Shown here: piece after piece, positions 36,211 to 45,199 of the stretch
Layout of the letters: each line of letters begins with the position of its first letter
Position numbering within the stretch: the first letter of the stretch is position 1
Source: Pedobacter sp. ok626
GTDB taxonomy: Bacteria; Bacteroidota; Bacteroidia; Sphingobacteriales; Sphingobacteriaceae
Reading direction: 5' to 3'
Assembly (NCBI RefSeq): GCF_900100435.1
Contig: NZ_FNEX01000001.1
Span: 496,001-560,000 of the forward strand
Length of the DNA stretch: 64,000 bases
Notes under the pieces: model-generated
What the model was told of the DNA's origin: nothing
Seen by the model: only the letters and a program-made list of their open reading frames with translations
Databases searched by the model: none
Translations under genes and position numbers: made by a program

Positions 36211-37053
36211 ATGAACACAGAACTGATTACTCGCTTAAGACCAAGCTTAAAAAATTATGCATACAACATTTGTGGCTCGGTAGAGGACGCGGAGGATGTG
36301 GTACAGGATGTATTGTTGAAGTTTTTGGATTTAGATCAGCAGCATATTGAAGATTCCAAATCTTATCTGATCAGGATGGTAATTAATCGTGCTATCAATC
36401 AAAAGAAGAAGTTAAAGAAACAAATGTTGGATTACCCTGGGGAATGGCTCCCTGAGCCAATGGCTACTGAAAGTTCAGATGGGGGGATCAATCGCAAAGA
36501 ATTGTTGTCGTACTCGTTGATGGTACTTTTAGAAAAGTTAAATCCCAGACAAAGGGCTGTATTTATTTTAAAAGAGGCGTTTGATTATGAACATACTGAA
36601 ATTGCGGCCGTATTAGATATTAAGCCTGATCTTTCCAGACAACTGTTAACGAGAGCCAAGAAAAGTATTGGGGATCCGAAAGAAGTGACACGTAGTCGTG
36701 TGCCGGAATCTTTTTTAACTAATTATCTCAATGTCCTTCATTCGGGTGATATGAATAGGCTAGAGGCTATGTTGAACGAAGATATTGTATCTATTTCTGA
36801 TGGAGGCGGTAAGGCTCGTGCGGCTATCAATCCTGTGTATGGCAAAAAGTCTGTGGCCGCATTGTTGCAAGGTCTTTACACTAAATTTTATGAAGAGGCA
36901 GTCGTGCATCATGGAGTAGTTAATCAGCAGCCAGCTTTGTTCTATTACCTAAAAGGCGTATTAGCAAAATGTGTAATATTTACGCTTCAGGATGGTCAGA
37001 TCATTGGTGCTTACATCATCAGGAATCCTGATAAATTAAAAAACCTAAAGTAA
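36211..37053 (+). CDS. ECF41-type sigma factor with fused SnoaL-like domain
   Basis: A 280-residue sigma factor. Regions 2 and 4 lie at about residues 5-70 and 100-155; a SnoaL/NTF2-like domain follows from about 165. All three hallmark motifs of the ECF41 group are visible: WLPEP in the linker between regions 2 and 4, DGGGK in the C-terminal domain, and NPDKL near the end. In ECF41 proteins the C-terminal domain modulates activity in place of an anti-sigma factor. The next gene encodes a carboxymuconolactone decarboxylase-type protein, the classic ECF41 partner, and its upstream region carries an ECF41-type promoter. Confidence 0.93.
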   Translation: MNTELITRLRPSLKNYAYNICGSVEDAEDVVQDVLLKFLDLDQQHIEDSKSYLIRMVINRAINQKKKLKKQMLDYPGEWLPEPMATESSDGGINRKELLSYSLMVLLEKLNPRQRAVFILKEAFDYEHTEIAAVLDIKPDLSRQLLTRAKKSIGDPKEVTRSRVPESFLTNYLNVLHSGDMNRLEAMLNEDIVSISDGGGKARAAINPVYGKKSVAALLQGLYTKFYEEAVVHHGVVNQQPALFYYLKGVLAKCVIFTLQDGQIIGAYIIRNPDKLKNLK

Positions 37054-37064
37054 TTCAACGTTTT

Positions 37065-37091
37065 TGTCACGTTGTGTTTCTATTTTTTGTC
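37065..37091 (+). promoter_or_regulatory. ECF41-type promoter
   Basis: TGTCACG (37065-37071), a 16-base spacer and TGTC (37088-37091) match the published ECF41 consensus TGTCACA-N16-CGTC at nine of eleven positions. It lies 28 bases before the start of the carboxymuconolactone decarboxylase gene, the expected ECF41 target. No such motif was found before the sigma gene itself. Confidence 0.75.
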
Positions 37092-37119
37092 TTGTTATTG
37101 ATAAAAAAAATATGGTATA

Positions 37120-37572
37120 ATGGAAAGGATTAAAAATAATGAATTGCCACAAGGATTGATGGCAGCGATGCATCATGTGGAAGCTTATCTTGATCAATCA
37201 GGTCTTGATCATTTGCTACTTGAGCTGATGAGGTTAAGGGTTTCACAAATTAACGGTTGTGCTTATTGTTTAGATATGCATTCGAAAGAAGCCTTACATG
37301 CAGGTGAAACTTTTCAGCGGCTTATATCTATTTCGGCTTGGAGAGAGGCTCCTTATTATACGCCAAAAGAACGTGCTGTGCTTGAATTTGCAGAGTTGCT
37401 GACTTACATGAAAGCTGATGTTGAGGCTGATGAAATTCATGAAGTGCTTTTGAGCCATTTTAATAAACAGGAGATTGCCAACCTTACGCTCGCTATAGCG
37501 CAGATCAATTCATGGAACCGTATTGTAAAATCAACTGGCGCTGTTGCTGGGAATTACCAGGTTAAAAAATAA
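37120..37572 (+). CDS. Carboxymuconolactone decarboxylase/AhpD-family protein
   Basis: A 150-residue all-helical protein with the redox pair CAYCLDMH (about residues 47-54) typical of AhpD-like alkylhydroperoxidases in the CMD family. These proteins reduce peroxides or act in uncharacterised redox reactions. It follows the ECF41 sigma gene by 66 bases and has its own ECF41-type promoter, so it is the probable direct target of that sigma factor. A strong stem-loop at 37589-37626 closes the unit. Confidence 0.9.
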   Translation: MERIKNNELPQGLMAAMHHVEAYLDQSGLDHLLLELMRLRVSQINGCAYCLDMHSKEALHAGETFQRLISISAWREAPYYTPKERAVLEFAELLTYMKADVEADEIHEVLLSHFNKQEIANLTLAIAQINSWNRIVKSTGAVAGNYQVKK

Positions 37573-37588
37573 GTTGCCTGGTACAAAT

Positions 37589-37626
37589 ATTGCATCTGCT
37601 GTGTTGAAAATGACAGTAGATGCAAT
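37589..37626 (+). other. 14-bp stem-loop after the CMD gene
   Basis: ATTGCATCTGCTGT (37589-37602) pairs with ACAGTAGATGCAAT (37613-37626) with one G-U pair and a 10-base loop. It stands 17 bases after the stop codon, where a terminator would be, but an A-run follows instead of a T-run. The remaining 160 bases up to the kinase gene are AT-rich with no other clear element. Confidence 0.5.
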
Positions 37627-37787
37627 TGCTAAAAAAAAATCAGATGTTTGTTAAGTTAACTTTCTTTGAGTAAGCGCTTTGTGTCGCAGATGAATTGAAT
37701 TTAATTAAATCAATATAATTTCTGGCGTGTTTTAGTTCAAATAATACTACATTCCGTTTGGTAAAACGTGAAAGGTAAAGGATTAAA

Positions 37788-40598
37788 ATGAAACGAAAAG
37801 CGAGCTACTATAACTTATTTGAGAAGTCCCCACTGCCTATGTGGGTTTATGATGTCAATACATATTGCTTTCTTGATGTAAATATTGCCGCCACTGTATT
37901 ATATGGGTTTTCGAAGGCGGAGTTTTTAACAATGACAATAGCTGCTATAATTCCGACGGAAGATGCAGATATGGCTAAAAATATTGTGCGGGAAAATGCT
38001 AAAACAGGAGAGCCCTATAAAAATACTTTTAGACATGTTAAAAAAAATGGCGAACTGATCGCTGTGGAAGTTGAAAGTAATGAGATTGAATTTGATGATA
38101 AACAAGCCCGAGTAGTTTTGGTCCATGATATTACCAAGCGTGTAGAAGAGGAGCATTGGTCTAAGCTATTGGAGTCTGTAGTGATCAATACAACAGATGG
38201 AGTTGTGATTACTAATACTGTTGAATCAGGTCCTGTTATTATTTATGTTAACGATGCACTGTTGAACATGTCTGGTTTTAGTCGGGAAGAATTAATTGGA
38301 AAAGTTCCTGATGTTTTTCATGGTTACAACCATGCTCAACAGGGGTTAAGAAAAATTGATACCGCTATAAAAAATGGACTTCCATGTAATGCTGAACTGA
38401 TTAATTATACCAAAAGTGGAAAGCCTTACGATGTAAGCATTAATATTTGCCCTGTTGCTGATCATACCGGGGCCATCACCCATTGGATTTCTATCCAAAG
38501 AGACATTACAGAAAATAGGAACTATATAAAGGAGATTGAAGATCAAAACAAAAAACTAGTCGATATTGCCTGGATGCATTCGCATAAAGTTAGAGGACCG
38601 CTAACACAGATTATGTCGTTAATTGAATTGCTGAAGGACAATGTTTCTATTGAAGATCAGGATATTTTGCATGAGTATCTATCGAAGTCTGCATTGGAGC
38701 TGGATCATGTGATCTCTGATATTACGAAAAAGGCAGAACATGGTGCTTTTACAATGAACGAAAAGAGGTTTTATGCATTTATGGATGAATTGCCTGGATT
38801 GTGTTGGATTGCCGATGATGATAATTTTTTAAGATACGCCAATAAGTGTTTTTTTGAGACCCTTCATCTTACCCCGGAAATAATAGGAAAGCCACTTGAG
38901 GAAATTTTTGGGGAGGAGATAGCCCGAAGTGCACGATTAGACAATAAAGATGTGCTGAGGTCTGGGGAAAACAAGGAATTTCATCAAACTGTAAGAGATG
39001 GAAATGGGCATCCTCAGTATTATAAAACCTATAAATTCCCCTTTAAAGATGGAGAGGGCGGAATGGTTGGTGCAGTAGCATTTAATGTTACAAAAAGGAT
39101 TAAGCTTGAAGAAGAACTTTATCAAAGTGAAGCTCAATTTAAACAGGCTTTTGAGCATTCGCTCGTTGGGATGGCGCTGATTAGTCCCCAAGGAAAATGG
39201 GAGAGGGTAAATAAAAGTTTATGTCAGATGCTTGGCTATACGGAGAACGAAATGAAGTCGCTTAGTATCCAGGATCTTACTCACCCTGAAGATCTTAAGG
39301 GGAGCCAGACTATATTAGAAGATTTGGCCCTGGGTAAGATTGAAGAAGTGAAATATGAAAAGAGATATTTACATAAAGACGGGAGTGCCATTTGGGTGGT
39401 TATCGCAGCTACGATGCTTTATGACAGTGCTGGGAAAGCACTTCATTATGTTTCTCAGATTGAAGATATTACCAAAAGAAAAGAGATTGAAAACGACCTG
39501 GTACTGAGTGAAAAGAAATATCGAACCATTTTTGAAAATGTACAGGATGTATTCTATCAAACGAATCAGGAAGGAATTGTTACTGAAATCAGTCCTTCTA
39601 TTGCCCACCACTCAGGTTATCTCCGTACAGAGATAATTGGAAAACCTGTGGGGGATTTTTACTACTATCCCCAGGATCGCGAACGGATTATAGAACAGCT
39701 GCGCATTAATGGTGCTGTTATTGATTTTGAAGTCAGGCTTAAAACCAAAGATGAGGAGCTCCGCTACGCTTCGGTTAACGCAAAACTTAATGTGGAAAAT
39801 GGCGTGATTATAGGGACTGAAGGCAGTATGAGAGATGTGACCAGGAGAAAGTTTCAAGAAAATGCATTACAAGCTTTAAACACTGAGCTTACCGCTTCAA
39901 ATGAACAAAAAAATAAACTCTTTTCGATTATAGGGCATGATTTGCGAAACCCAATATCAGGAAGTTTGCAATTGCTGGATTTGACACTCAATGATTTTGA
40001 GTCGAGTTCGGCAGATGAAGTCCATTTGTATCTTTCAATGATGAAAACCGAGTTATCTAATGCCAATATACTGCTTGAGGATTTATTGACCTGGGCAAAA
40101 TCTCAATTCGATGCCGTAAGTTTTAATCCTGTGGAAATTAAAGACCTGGCGGGCCTTATAGATAAATGTATTCAGACGGTTTCTCCTATGGCGATTAAGA
40201 AAAACATTAACATTGCCCCTTGTTTCAAAGGAGATATTTTGCTTCATGCGGATATCGGAATGTTGGAGACGATTATTAGAAACTTACTTTCCAATGCAGT
40301 TAAATTTACAGCTGCCGGGGGAAGTATCAAACTTAAGGTCGTAGAGCATAATAATGCTGTACTCTTTTCTGTGAAAGATAATGGGCTTGGAATTCCAAAA
40401 TATAAGCTCAATGAGTTGTTCGATAAGAATTCAAACTATACTACTTTTGGTACTTTGGGTGAAAAGGGAACAGGTTTAGGCCTGAGTCTTTGCAACGATT
40501 TTGTATTAAAACATGGTGGCGTTTTATGGGCAGAGAGTGAGGAGGGGATAGGAACAACATTTTATTTTACGATCCCTGAACTGCTCAAAGATTCCTAA
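37788..40598 (+). CDS. Cytosolic sensor histidine kinase with five PAS domains and two H-boxes
   Basis: A 936-residue protein without membrane segments. Order by eye: PAS (about 7-115), PAS (125-250), a dimerisation/H-box-like segment with H266 in HSHKVRGPLTQIM, then PAS (325-440), PAS (450-565), PAS (573-690), a canonical H-box with H717 in IIGHDLRNPISG, and a HATPase domain with NLLSNAVKF, VKDNGLGIP and GEKGTGLGLSL. The central H-box has no catalytic domain of its own. Such HxxRxP modules without an ATPase occur in Pedobacter-type PAS proteins. The signal and the cognate response regulator are unknown; the neighbouring gene is a LysR regulator on the other strand. Confidence 0.9.
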   Translation: MKRKASYYNLFEKSPLPMWVYDVNTYCFLDVNIAATVLYGFSKAEFLTMTIAAIIPTEDADMAKNIVRENAKTGEPYKNTFRHVKKNGELIAVEVESNEIEFDDKQARVVLVHDITKRVEEEHWSKLLESVVINTTDGVVITNTVESGPVIIYVNDALLNMSGFSREELIGKVPDVFHGYNHAQQGLRKIDTAIKNGLPCNAELINYTKSGKPYDVSINICPVADHTGAITHWISIQRDITENRNYIKEIEDQNKKLVDIAWMHSHKVRGPLTQIMSLIELLKDNVSIEDQDILHEYLSKSALELDHVISDITKKAEHGAFTMNEKRFYAFMDELPGLCWIADDDNFLRYANKCFFETLHLTPEIIGKPLEEIFGEEIARSARLDNKDVLRSGENKEFHQTVRDGNGHPQYYKTYKFPFKDGEGGMVGAVAFNVTKRIKLEEELYQSEAQFKQAFEHSLVGMALISPQGKWERVNKSLCQMLGYTENEMKSLSIQDLTHPEDLKGSQTILEDLALGKIEEVKYEKRYLHKDGSAIWVVIAATMLYDSAGKALHYVSQIEDITKRKEIENDLVLSEKKYRTIFENVQDVFYQTNQEGIVTEISPSIAHHSGYLRTEIIGKPVGDFYYYPQDRERIIEQLRINGAVIDFEVRLKTKDEELRYASVNAKLNVENGVIIGTEGSMRDVTRRKFQENALQALNTELTASNEQKNKLFSIIGHDLRNPISGSLQLLDLTLNDFESSSADEVHLYLSMMKTELSNANILLEDLLTWAKSQFDAVSFNPVEIKDLAGLIDKCIQTVSPMAIKKNINIAPCFKGDILLHADIGMLETIIRNLLSNAVKFTAAGGSIKLKVVEHNNAVLFSVKDNGLGIPKYKLNELFDKNSNYTTFGTLGEKGTGLGLSLCNDFVLKHGGVLWAESEEGIGTTFYFTIPELLKDS

Positions 40599-40602
40599 AT
40601 GT

Positions 40603-41499
40603 TTAATCTTTTGTTTCTTTAAGTAAGAGCTCTATTACGTTTTTCAAGGCCGGATTTCTGTTCGATTCCTTCCAAGCAACATACAACTCCGTTCGCTGTG
40701 GAATATTTTTGAGCTCAATAAACTTAACATTTAAACTGTACCCATATTGCAAAGATGTGGGTACAATTGCTACCCCAAGACCTTCTTCGACCAACTTAAA
40801 TATAGTAAGCGCATTTACTGATTTATGGAATACTTTAGGGCGAAAGCCGGCATCTTCACAAATACTGGTAATCAGCTCATGGTAAAATGGGCTGTCCTCA
40901 CTTGAGAAAAAGATAAACTGTTCACTGCTGAAATCCCTTACGCTATTAAAATTGGTTTCATTTATTGGATGGTTCATAGGTAATACCATCGCAAAGGTGT
41001 CCTGATGAACCAGGTGTCTGGATATTCCTTCTGGTAAACGGTGCAGTCGGATAAAAGCGAGATCTAATTTGTCCTTTTCGAGCATTTCTACCTGTAGTCT
41101 ATTGGGCATTTCGTCCAGAATAGTTTGTATTCCGGGATATTCTGTGTTTAATCTAAGTACCAGTTCTGGGACTATCTTTTGTGCTGCAGAGCCTAAAAAG
41201 CCAATGCGCAGTTCTGTTTCTTTTCCCTGGCTAATATTGTCGAGCTGGCGCCTGATGGTTTCCAGATGGTTAAAAATAAAGTCGACCTCTTCTTTTAAAT
41301 ACAGTCCTGCAGCGGTAAGCTCCACCTTTTTTTTGCTACGATCGAATAAGCTTACATTAAATATCTCTTCCATTTGCATGATTTGCCGGCTAAGGCCGGG
41401 TTGTGAAATAAATAGTAATTCTGCTGCCTTTCTGAATTTTAATTCCTGAGCAAGAATCTGGAAATATTTCAAGTGACGTAGTTCTATTTGATAACTCAT
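40603..41499 (-). CDS. LysR-family transcriptional regulator, divergent from hutHU
   Basis: A 298-residue LysR protein: an N-terminal winged helix (ELRHLKYFQILAQELKFRKAAELLFISQPGLSRQI, residues 5-40) and a periplasmic-binding-like effector domain from about 90. It is divergently arranged with hutH, 76 bases apart, and probably controls histidine degradation from the shared region. The effector is likely urocanate or a related compound, as for other Hut regulators, but this LysR has no proof of that. Its closest known relatives by look are CynR/BenM-type regulators. Confidence 0.9.
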   Translation of the reverse strand: MSYQIELRHLKYFQILAQELKFRKAAELLFISQPGLSRQIMQMEEIFNVSLFDRSKKKVELTAAGLYLKEEVDFIFNHLETIRRQLDNISQGKETELRIGFLGSAAQKIVPELVLRLNTEYPGIQTILDEMPNRLQVEMLEKDKLDLAFIRLHRLPEGISRHLVHQDTFAMVLPMNHPINETNFNSVRDFSSEQFIFFSSEDSPFYHELITSICEDAGFRPKVFHKSVNALTIFKLVEEGLGVAIVPTSLQYGYSLNVKFIELKNIPQRTELYVAWKESNRNPALKNVIELLLKETKD

Positions 41500-41522
41500 G
41501 GTTATTGGTTGATGATGTAATT

Positions 41523-41558
41523 GGTATTTATAAGTATCAAAGATAGGGGTTATATTTG
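41523..41558. promoter_or_regulatory. Overlapping divergent promoters of lysR and hutH
   Basis: For hutH, TATATTTG (41551-41558) fits TAnnTTTG with TTTA 20 bases upstream. For the LysR gene, TATCTTTG on the minus strand (41545-41538) fits the same consensus. Next to it lies the imperfect palindrome GGTATTTATAAGTATC (41523-41538), a candidate LysR site of the T-N11-A kind. Confidence 0.55.
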
Positions 41559-41575
41559 TGTAAACGATTTTTGAT

Positions 41576-43153
41576 ATGAGTGTTAATCAGTTTTTTAATT
41601 ACGGTTCAGACTTCCTTACAGTTAGCAAAGCGCTGGCAATTAGTAAAGGAAACTTGAAAGGGGTTTTAAGCCCTGAAACCCGTCAGAAGATAAAAGAAAG
41701 CAGTGCTATAGTTGAAAAAATAGCACTTGCAGATAAGCCTGTTTATGGCATTAATACTGGTTTTGGTCCATTGTGTACCGAAATGATTTCTGCTGAAGAT
41801 ACCAAAAAACTGCAGGAGAATATTCTTAAGAGTCATGCCGTTGGTGTAGGAGAACCTATAGATGCTGAAATATCCAGATTAATGTTGGTACTTAAATTAC
41901 AAGCACTAGCAAAAGGTTATTCAGGTATTCAGGAAGCTACCTTGGATCGTATGATCTGGCATTTGGAAATAGGGGCTATACCACTAGTTCCAAAGCAAGG
42001 CTCTGTCGGTGCTTCGGGTGATTTAGCGCCTTTATCGCATCTTTTTCTTCCCTTAATTGGATTGGGGAAAGTGCATTACAAAGGAGCTGTTGTAGCTACC
42101 GCGGATCTTTTAAAAGAACATAACCTTAAGCCCATTGCTTTAGGAGCGAAGGAAGGTCTGGCGCTAATTAACGGTACTCAGTTTATAGCCGCTCATGCGG
42201 TAAAAGTGGTGGCTCGTTTTTACAATGTATTGGCTACGGCAGATATCACTGCTGCCATGATGTTGGAAGGATTGATGGGATCGGTGAAGCCTTTTGATGA
42301 AGGATTACATAAATTAAGACCATACGCTGGGAATCAGCATGTGGCTGCTAACATTAGAAATCTGTTGGCGGATTCGGAGATTGTAAGTTCGCATTTGGAT
42401 TGTGCGAAAGTGCAGGATCCTTATTCTTTACGTTGCATTCCGCAAGTGCATGGGGCTTCCAGAAATGCCTGGTTACACCTTAAGGATACCTTAGAAATCG
42501 AGATCAATTCGGTTACAGATAACCCGATTATCTTTAGCGAAGACAATACCATCAGCGGTGGTAATTTCCATGGACAGCCTATTGCCATGCCTTTAGATTA
42601 CGCTTGTTTGGCAGCATCAGAGATTGGTAATATATCAGACCGCAGAATCTATCTTTCTTTGGAAGGAAATACGGATGGTGTACCTAAATTGTTGATGAAG
42701 GAAACAGGTTTAAATTCCGGTTTTATGATCTTACAGTATACTTCTGCAGCTTTGGCCAGTGAAAATAAAGGACTATGCTTTCCGGCAAGTGCCGATAGTA
42801 TTCCTACCTCATTGGGGCAGGAGGATCATGTGAGTATGGGCTCTATCAGTGGGAGAAAAGCGCTACAAGTGATTGAAAATGTAGAGAAAATTTTAGGTAT
42901 AGAACTTTTCTGTGCTGCGCAGGCGATGGATTATCATGCGCCATTAAAGTCTGGAAAGATCGTAATGGCTGTACATGAGTTTGTACGTTCTAAAATCGAA
43001 CATCTGGAAGAGGATCAGATCATGTATGAAATGATGGAAAAAGCAATAGAGATGGTACAGAGTGGGACAGTTTTAAAAATTGCTCAGGAATTAGCGGCCA
43101 AAGAGAACGTTGTTAACACTACTCCATTTACTGCGCAATTTGAAGATTTTTAG
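41576..43153 (+). CDS. hutH: Histidine ammonia-lyase
   Basis: A 525-residue HutH. The Ala-Ser-Gly triad that forms the MIO prosthetic group is at 146-148 (VGASGDLAPLSH). Other landmarks are YGINTGFGPL, LINGTQ, and QDPYSLRCIPQVHG, followed by SVTDNPIIF. It converts L-histidine to urocanate and ammonia, the first step of histidine catabolism. The urocanate hydratase gene follows 40 bases downstream. The later hut genes (hutI, and hutG or its substitute) are not in the window. Confidence 0.96.
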   Translation: MSVNQFFNYGSDFLTVSKALAISKGNLKGVLSPETRQKIKESSAIVEKIALADKPVYGINTGFGPLCTEMISAEDTKKLQENILKSHAVGVGEPIDAEISRLMLVLKLQALAKGYSGIQEATLDRMIWHLEIGAIPLVPKQGSVGASGDLAPLSHLFLPLIGLGKVHYKGAVVATADLLKEHNLKPIALGAKEGLALINGTQFIAAHAVKVVARFYNVLATADITAAMMLEGLMGSVKPFDEGLHKLRPYAGNQHVAANIRNLLADSEIVSSHLDCAKVQDPYSLRCIPQVHGASRNAWLHLKDTLEIEINSVTDNPIIFSEDNTISGGNFHGQPIAMPLDYACLAASEIGNISDRRIYLSLEGNTDGVPKLLMKETGLNSGFMILQYTSAALASENKGLCFPASADSIPTSLGQEDHVSMGSISGRKALQVIENVEKILGIELFCAAQAMDYHAPLKSGKIVMAVHEFVRSKIEHLEEDQIMYEMMEKAIEMVQSGTVLKIAQELAAKENVVNTTPFTAQFEDF

Positions 43154-43193
43154 GTCAATATTGAGTATTGTTCAGCTATCAAACCCAATAATA

Positions 43194-45194
43194 ATGAATT
43201 TTAAGGAACAAATATTACAGGGGATTCCGAGTCAATTGCCTGAAAAAAAAATATACGATACAAAGGTTAGTCATGCACCGGTACGCAAGGATATTTTAAC
43301 GAAGGAAGAAAAGAAGCTAGCACTTCGTAATGCTTTGCGTTACTTCCCTGAAGCCTGGCATGAAGAACTAGCGGCCGAATTTTTTGAGGAGCTAAAGACC
43401 TATGGCCGGATTTATATGCATCGCTTTAGGCCGGATTATGATATGTATGCACGCCCCGTAGCTGAATATCCATATCAGAGTCTTCATGCGGCCTGTATCA
43501 TGCTGATGATTCAAAATAATCTTGATCCGGCAATTGCTCAGCATCCACATGAATTGATTACTTATGGAGGGAACGGTGGTGTATTTCAGAATTGGGCGCA
43601 GTATCTGCTTACGATGCAGTACCTGGCCAGGATGACGGATGAGCAGACCTTGAATATGTACAGTGGGCATCCGCAAGGCTTGTTTCCTTCTTCTTCAGCG
43701 GCTCCACGTGTGGTTGTAACCAATGGGATGATGATTCCTAACTACTCTTCTCCTGATGATTTAGAGAAGTACAGTGCGCTGGGGGTAACACAATACGGAC
43801 AAATGACCGCTGGTTCTTATATGTATATCGGTCCACAAGGTATTGTGCATGGAACAACGATCACCCTAATGAACGCTTTTAGGAAGAAATTGGATGCTAC
43901 TCAAAGTCCGGCAGGTCGGATTTTTCTGACCGCAGGTTTAGGCGGAATGAGTGGTGCGCAACCGAAAGCGGGTAACATAAGTGGTTGCATCACAGTATGT
44001 GCTGAAATAAATGCTACAGCCGCTCGTAAAAGGCATGAGCAAGGCTGGGTAGACGAGTTGTTGGAAGATTTGGACGGATTGGTTGCAAGGATCAAAACTG
44101 CGCAAGCTGTAAAGGAAACCGTATCTCTTGCCTATATTGGAAATATCGTTGATGTATGGGAAGGTTTTGACGAGGCTGGTATTTTTGTGGAGATTGGATC
44201 AGATCAAACTTCATTACATAATCCATGGTCTGGCGGTTATTATCCGGTTGGACTTAGCTATGAGGAGTCGAATGTAATGATGGCTGCTGAACCTGAGCAT
44301 TTTAAAGCGCAAGTTCAGGCTTCATTAATCAGACACGCCGCGGCTGTAAATAGGCATACATCAAAAGGAACTTATTTCTTTGATTATGGTAATGCTTTCT
44401 TATTGGAATGTAGTAGGGCAGGAGCTGATGTAATGGCAACTAATGGCATAGATTTTAAATATCCATCTTATGTAGAGGATATTTTGGGTCCAATGTGTTT
44501 TGACTATGGTTTTGGTCCTTTTAGATGGGTTTGTGCTTCGGGTAATCCCGAAGATTTGAAGATCACAGATCAACTGGCTTGTGAAGTGATGCAGGAGATC
44601 AAAGAAAAAGCTCCAGCAGAAATACAACAGCAATTACAAGATAATATCGTTTGGATAAAAGAAGCTGCGGCTAATAAGCTCGTGGTAGGCTCTCAGGCAA
44701 GGATTTTATATGCAGATGCTGAGGGGCGCGCTAAAATCGCCCTGCGCTTTAATGAAGCAGTAAATTCAGGTCGTTTAACTGCTCCAGTGGTATTGGGAAG
44801 GGATCATCATGATGTGAGTGGTACAGATTCTCCTTTCAGGGAAACCAGTAATATTTATGATGGAAGTCGTTTTACAGCTGACATGGCTATTCATAACGTG
44901 ATTGGCGATAGCTTTAGAGGGGCAACCTGGGTATCCATCCACAATGGTGGTGGTGTAGGCTGGGGCGAGGTGATTAATGGTGGTTTTGGAATGGTGCTTG
45001 ATGGGACAGAGGCTGCTGCTGGAAAGTTAAAAAGCATGCTGTTTTTTGATGTGAATAATGGAATTGCCAGGAGAAGCTGGGCCAGAAATAAAGAAGCCCG
45101 CTTTGCCATAACCAGAGAAATGGAACGGACACCGACATTGAACATTACCATGCCGCATTTGGTGAATGATAACCTATTGGATAGACTGTTGTAA
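43194..45194 (+). CDS. hutU: Urocanate hydratase
   Basis: A 666-residue protein from the ATG at 43194 (MNFKEQILQGIPSQLPEKK); an upstream frame extension into hutH has no family resemblance. Recognisable blocks are ITYGGNGGVFQNW, SGHPQGLFPS, LGGMSGAQPKAGNISGC and NGGGVGWGEVINGGFGMVLDG. It hydrates urocanate to imidazolonepropionate using tightly bound NAD. The protein is about 100 residues longer than the Pseudomonas enzyme, in line with the longer form found in Bacteroidota. It converges with the Zn peptidase gene, 5 bases apart. Confidence 0.95.
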   Translation: MNFKEQILQGIPSQLPEKKIYDTKVSHAPVRKDILTKEEKKLALRNALRYFPEAWHEELAAEFFEELKTYGRIYMHRFRPDYDMYARPVAEYPYQSLHAACIMLMIQNNLDPAIAQHPHELITYGGNGGVFQNWAQYLLTMQYLARMTDEQTLNMYSGHPQGLFPSSSAAPRVVVTNGMMIPNYSSPDDLEKYSALGVTQYGQMTAGSYMYIGPQGIVHGTTITLMNAFRKKLDATQSPAGRIFLTAGLGGMSGAQPKAGNISGCITVCAEINATAARKRHEQGWVDELLEDLDGLVARIKTAQAVKETVSLAYIGNIVDVWEGFDEAGIFVEIGSDQTSLHNPWSGGYYPVGLSYEESNVMMAAEPEHFKAQVQASLIRHAAAVNRHTSKGTYFFDYGNAFLLECSRAGADVMATNGIDFKYPSYVEDILGPMCFDYGFGPFRWVCASGNPEDLKITDQLACEVMQEIKEKAPAEIQQQLQDNIVWIKEAAANKLVVGSQARILYADAEGRAKIALRFNEAVNSGRLTAPVVLGRDHHDVSGTDSPFRETSNIYDGSRFTADMAIHNVIGDSFRGATWVSIHNGGGVGWGEVINGGFGMVLDGTEAAAGKLKSMLFFDVNNGIARRSWARNKEARFAITREMERTPTLNITMPHLVNDNLLDRLL

Positions 45195-45199
45195 AATGA

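Noticed and set aside
41069..41449. 126-codon plus-strand frame inside the LysR gene
   Set aside because: Serine-rich shadow of a conserved LysR coding region; no initiation signals.
43110..43193. 5' extension of hutU into hutH
   Set aside because: The added residues overlap hutH coding sequence and show no urocanate hydratase similarity.
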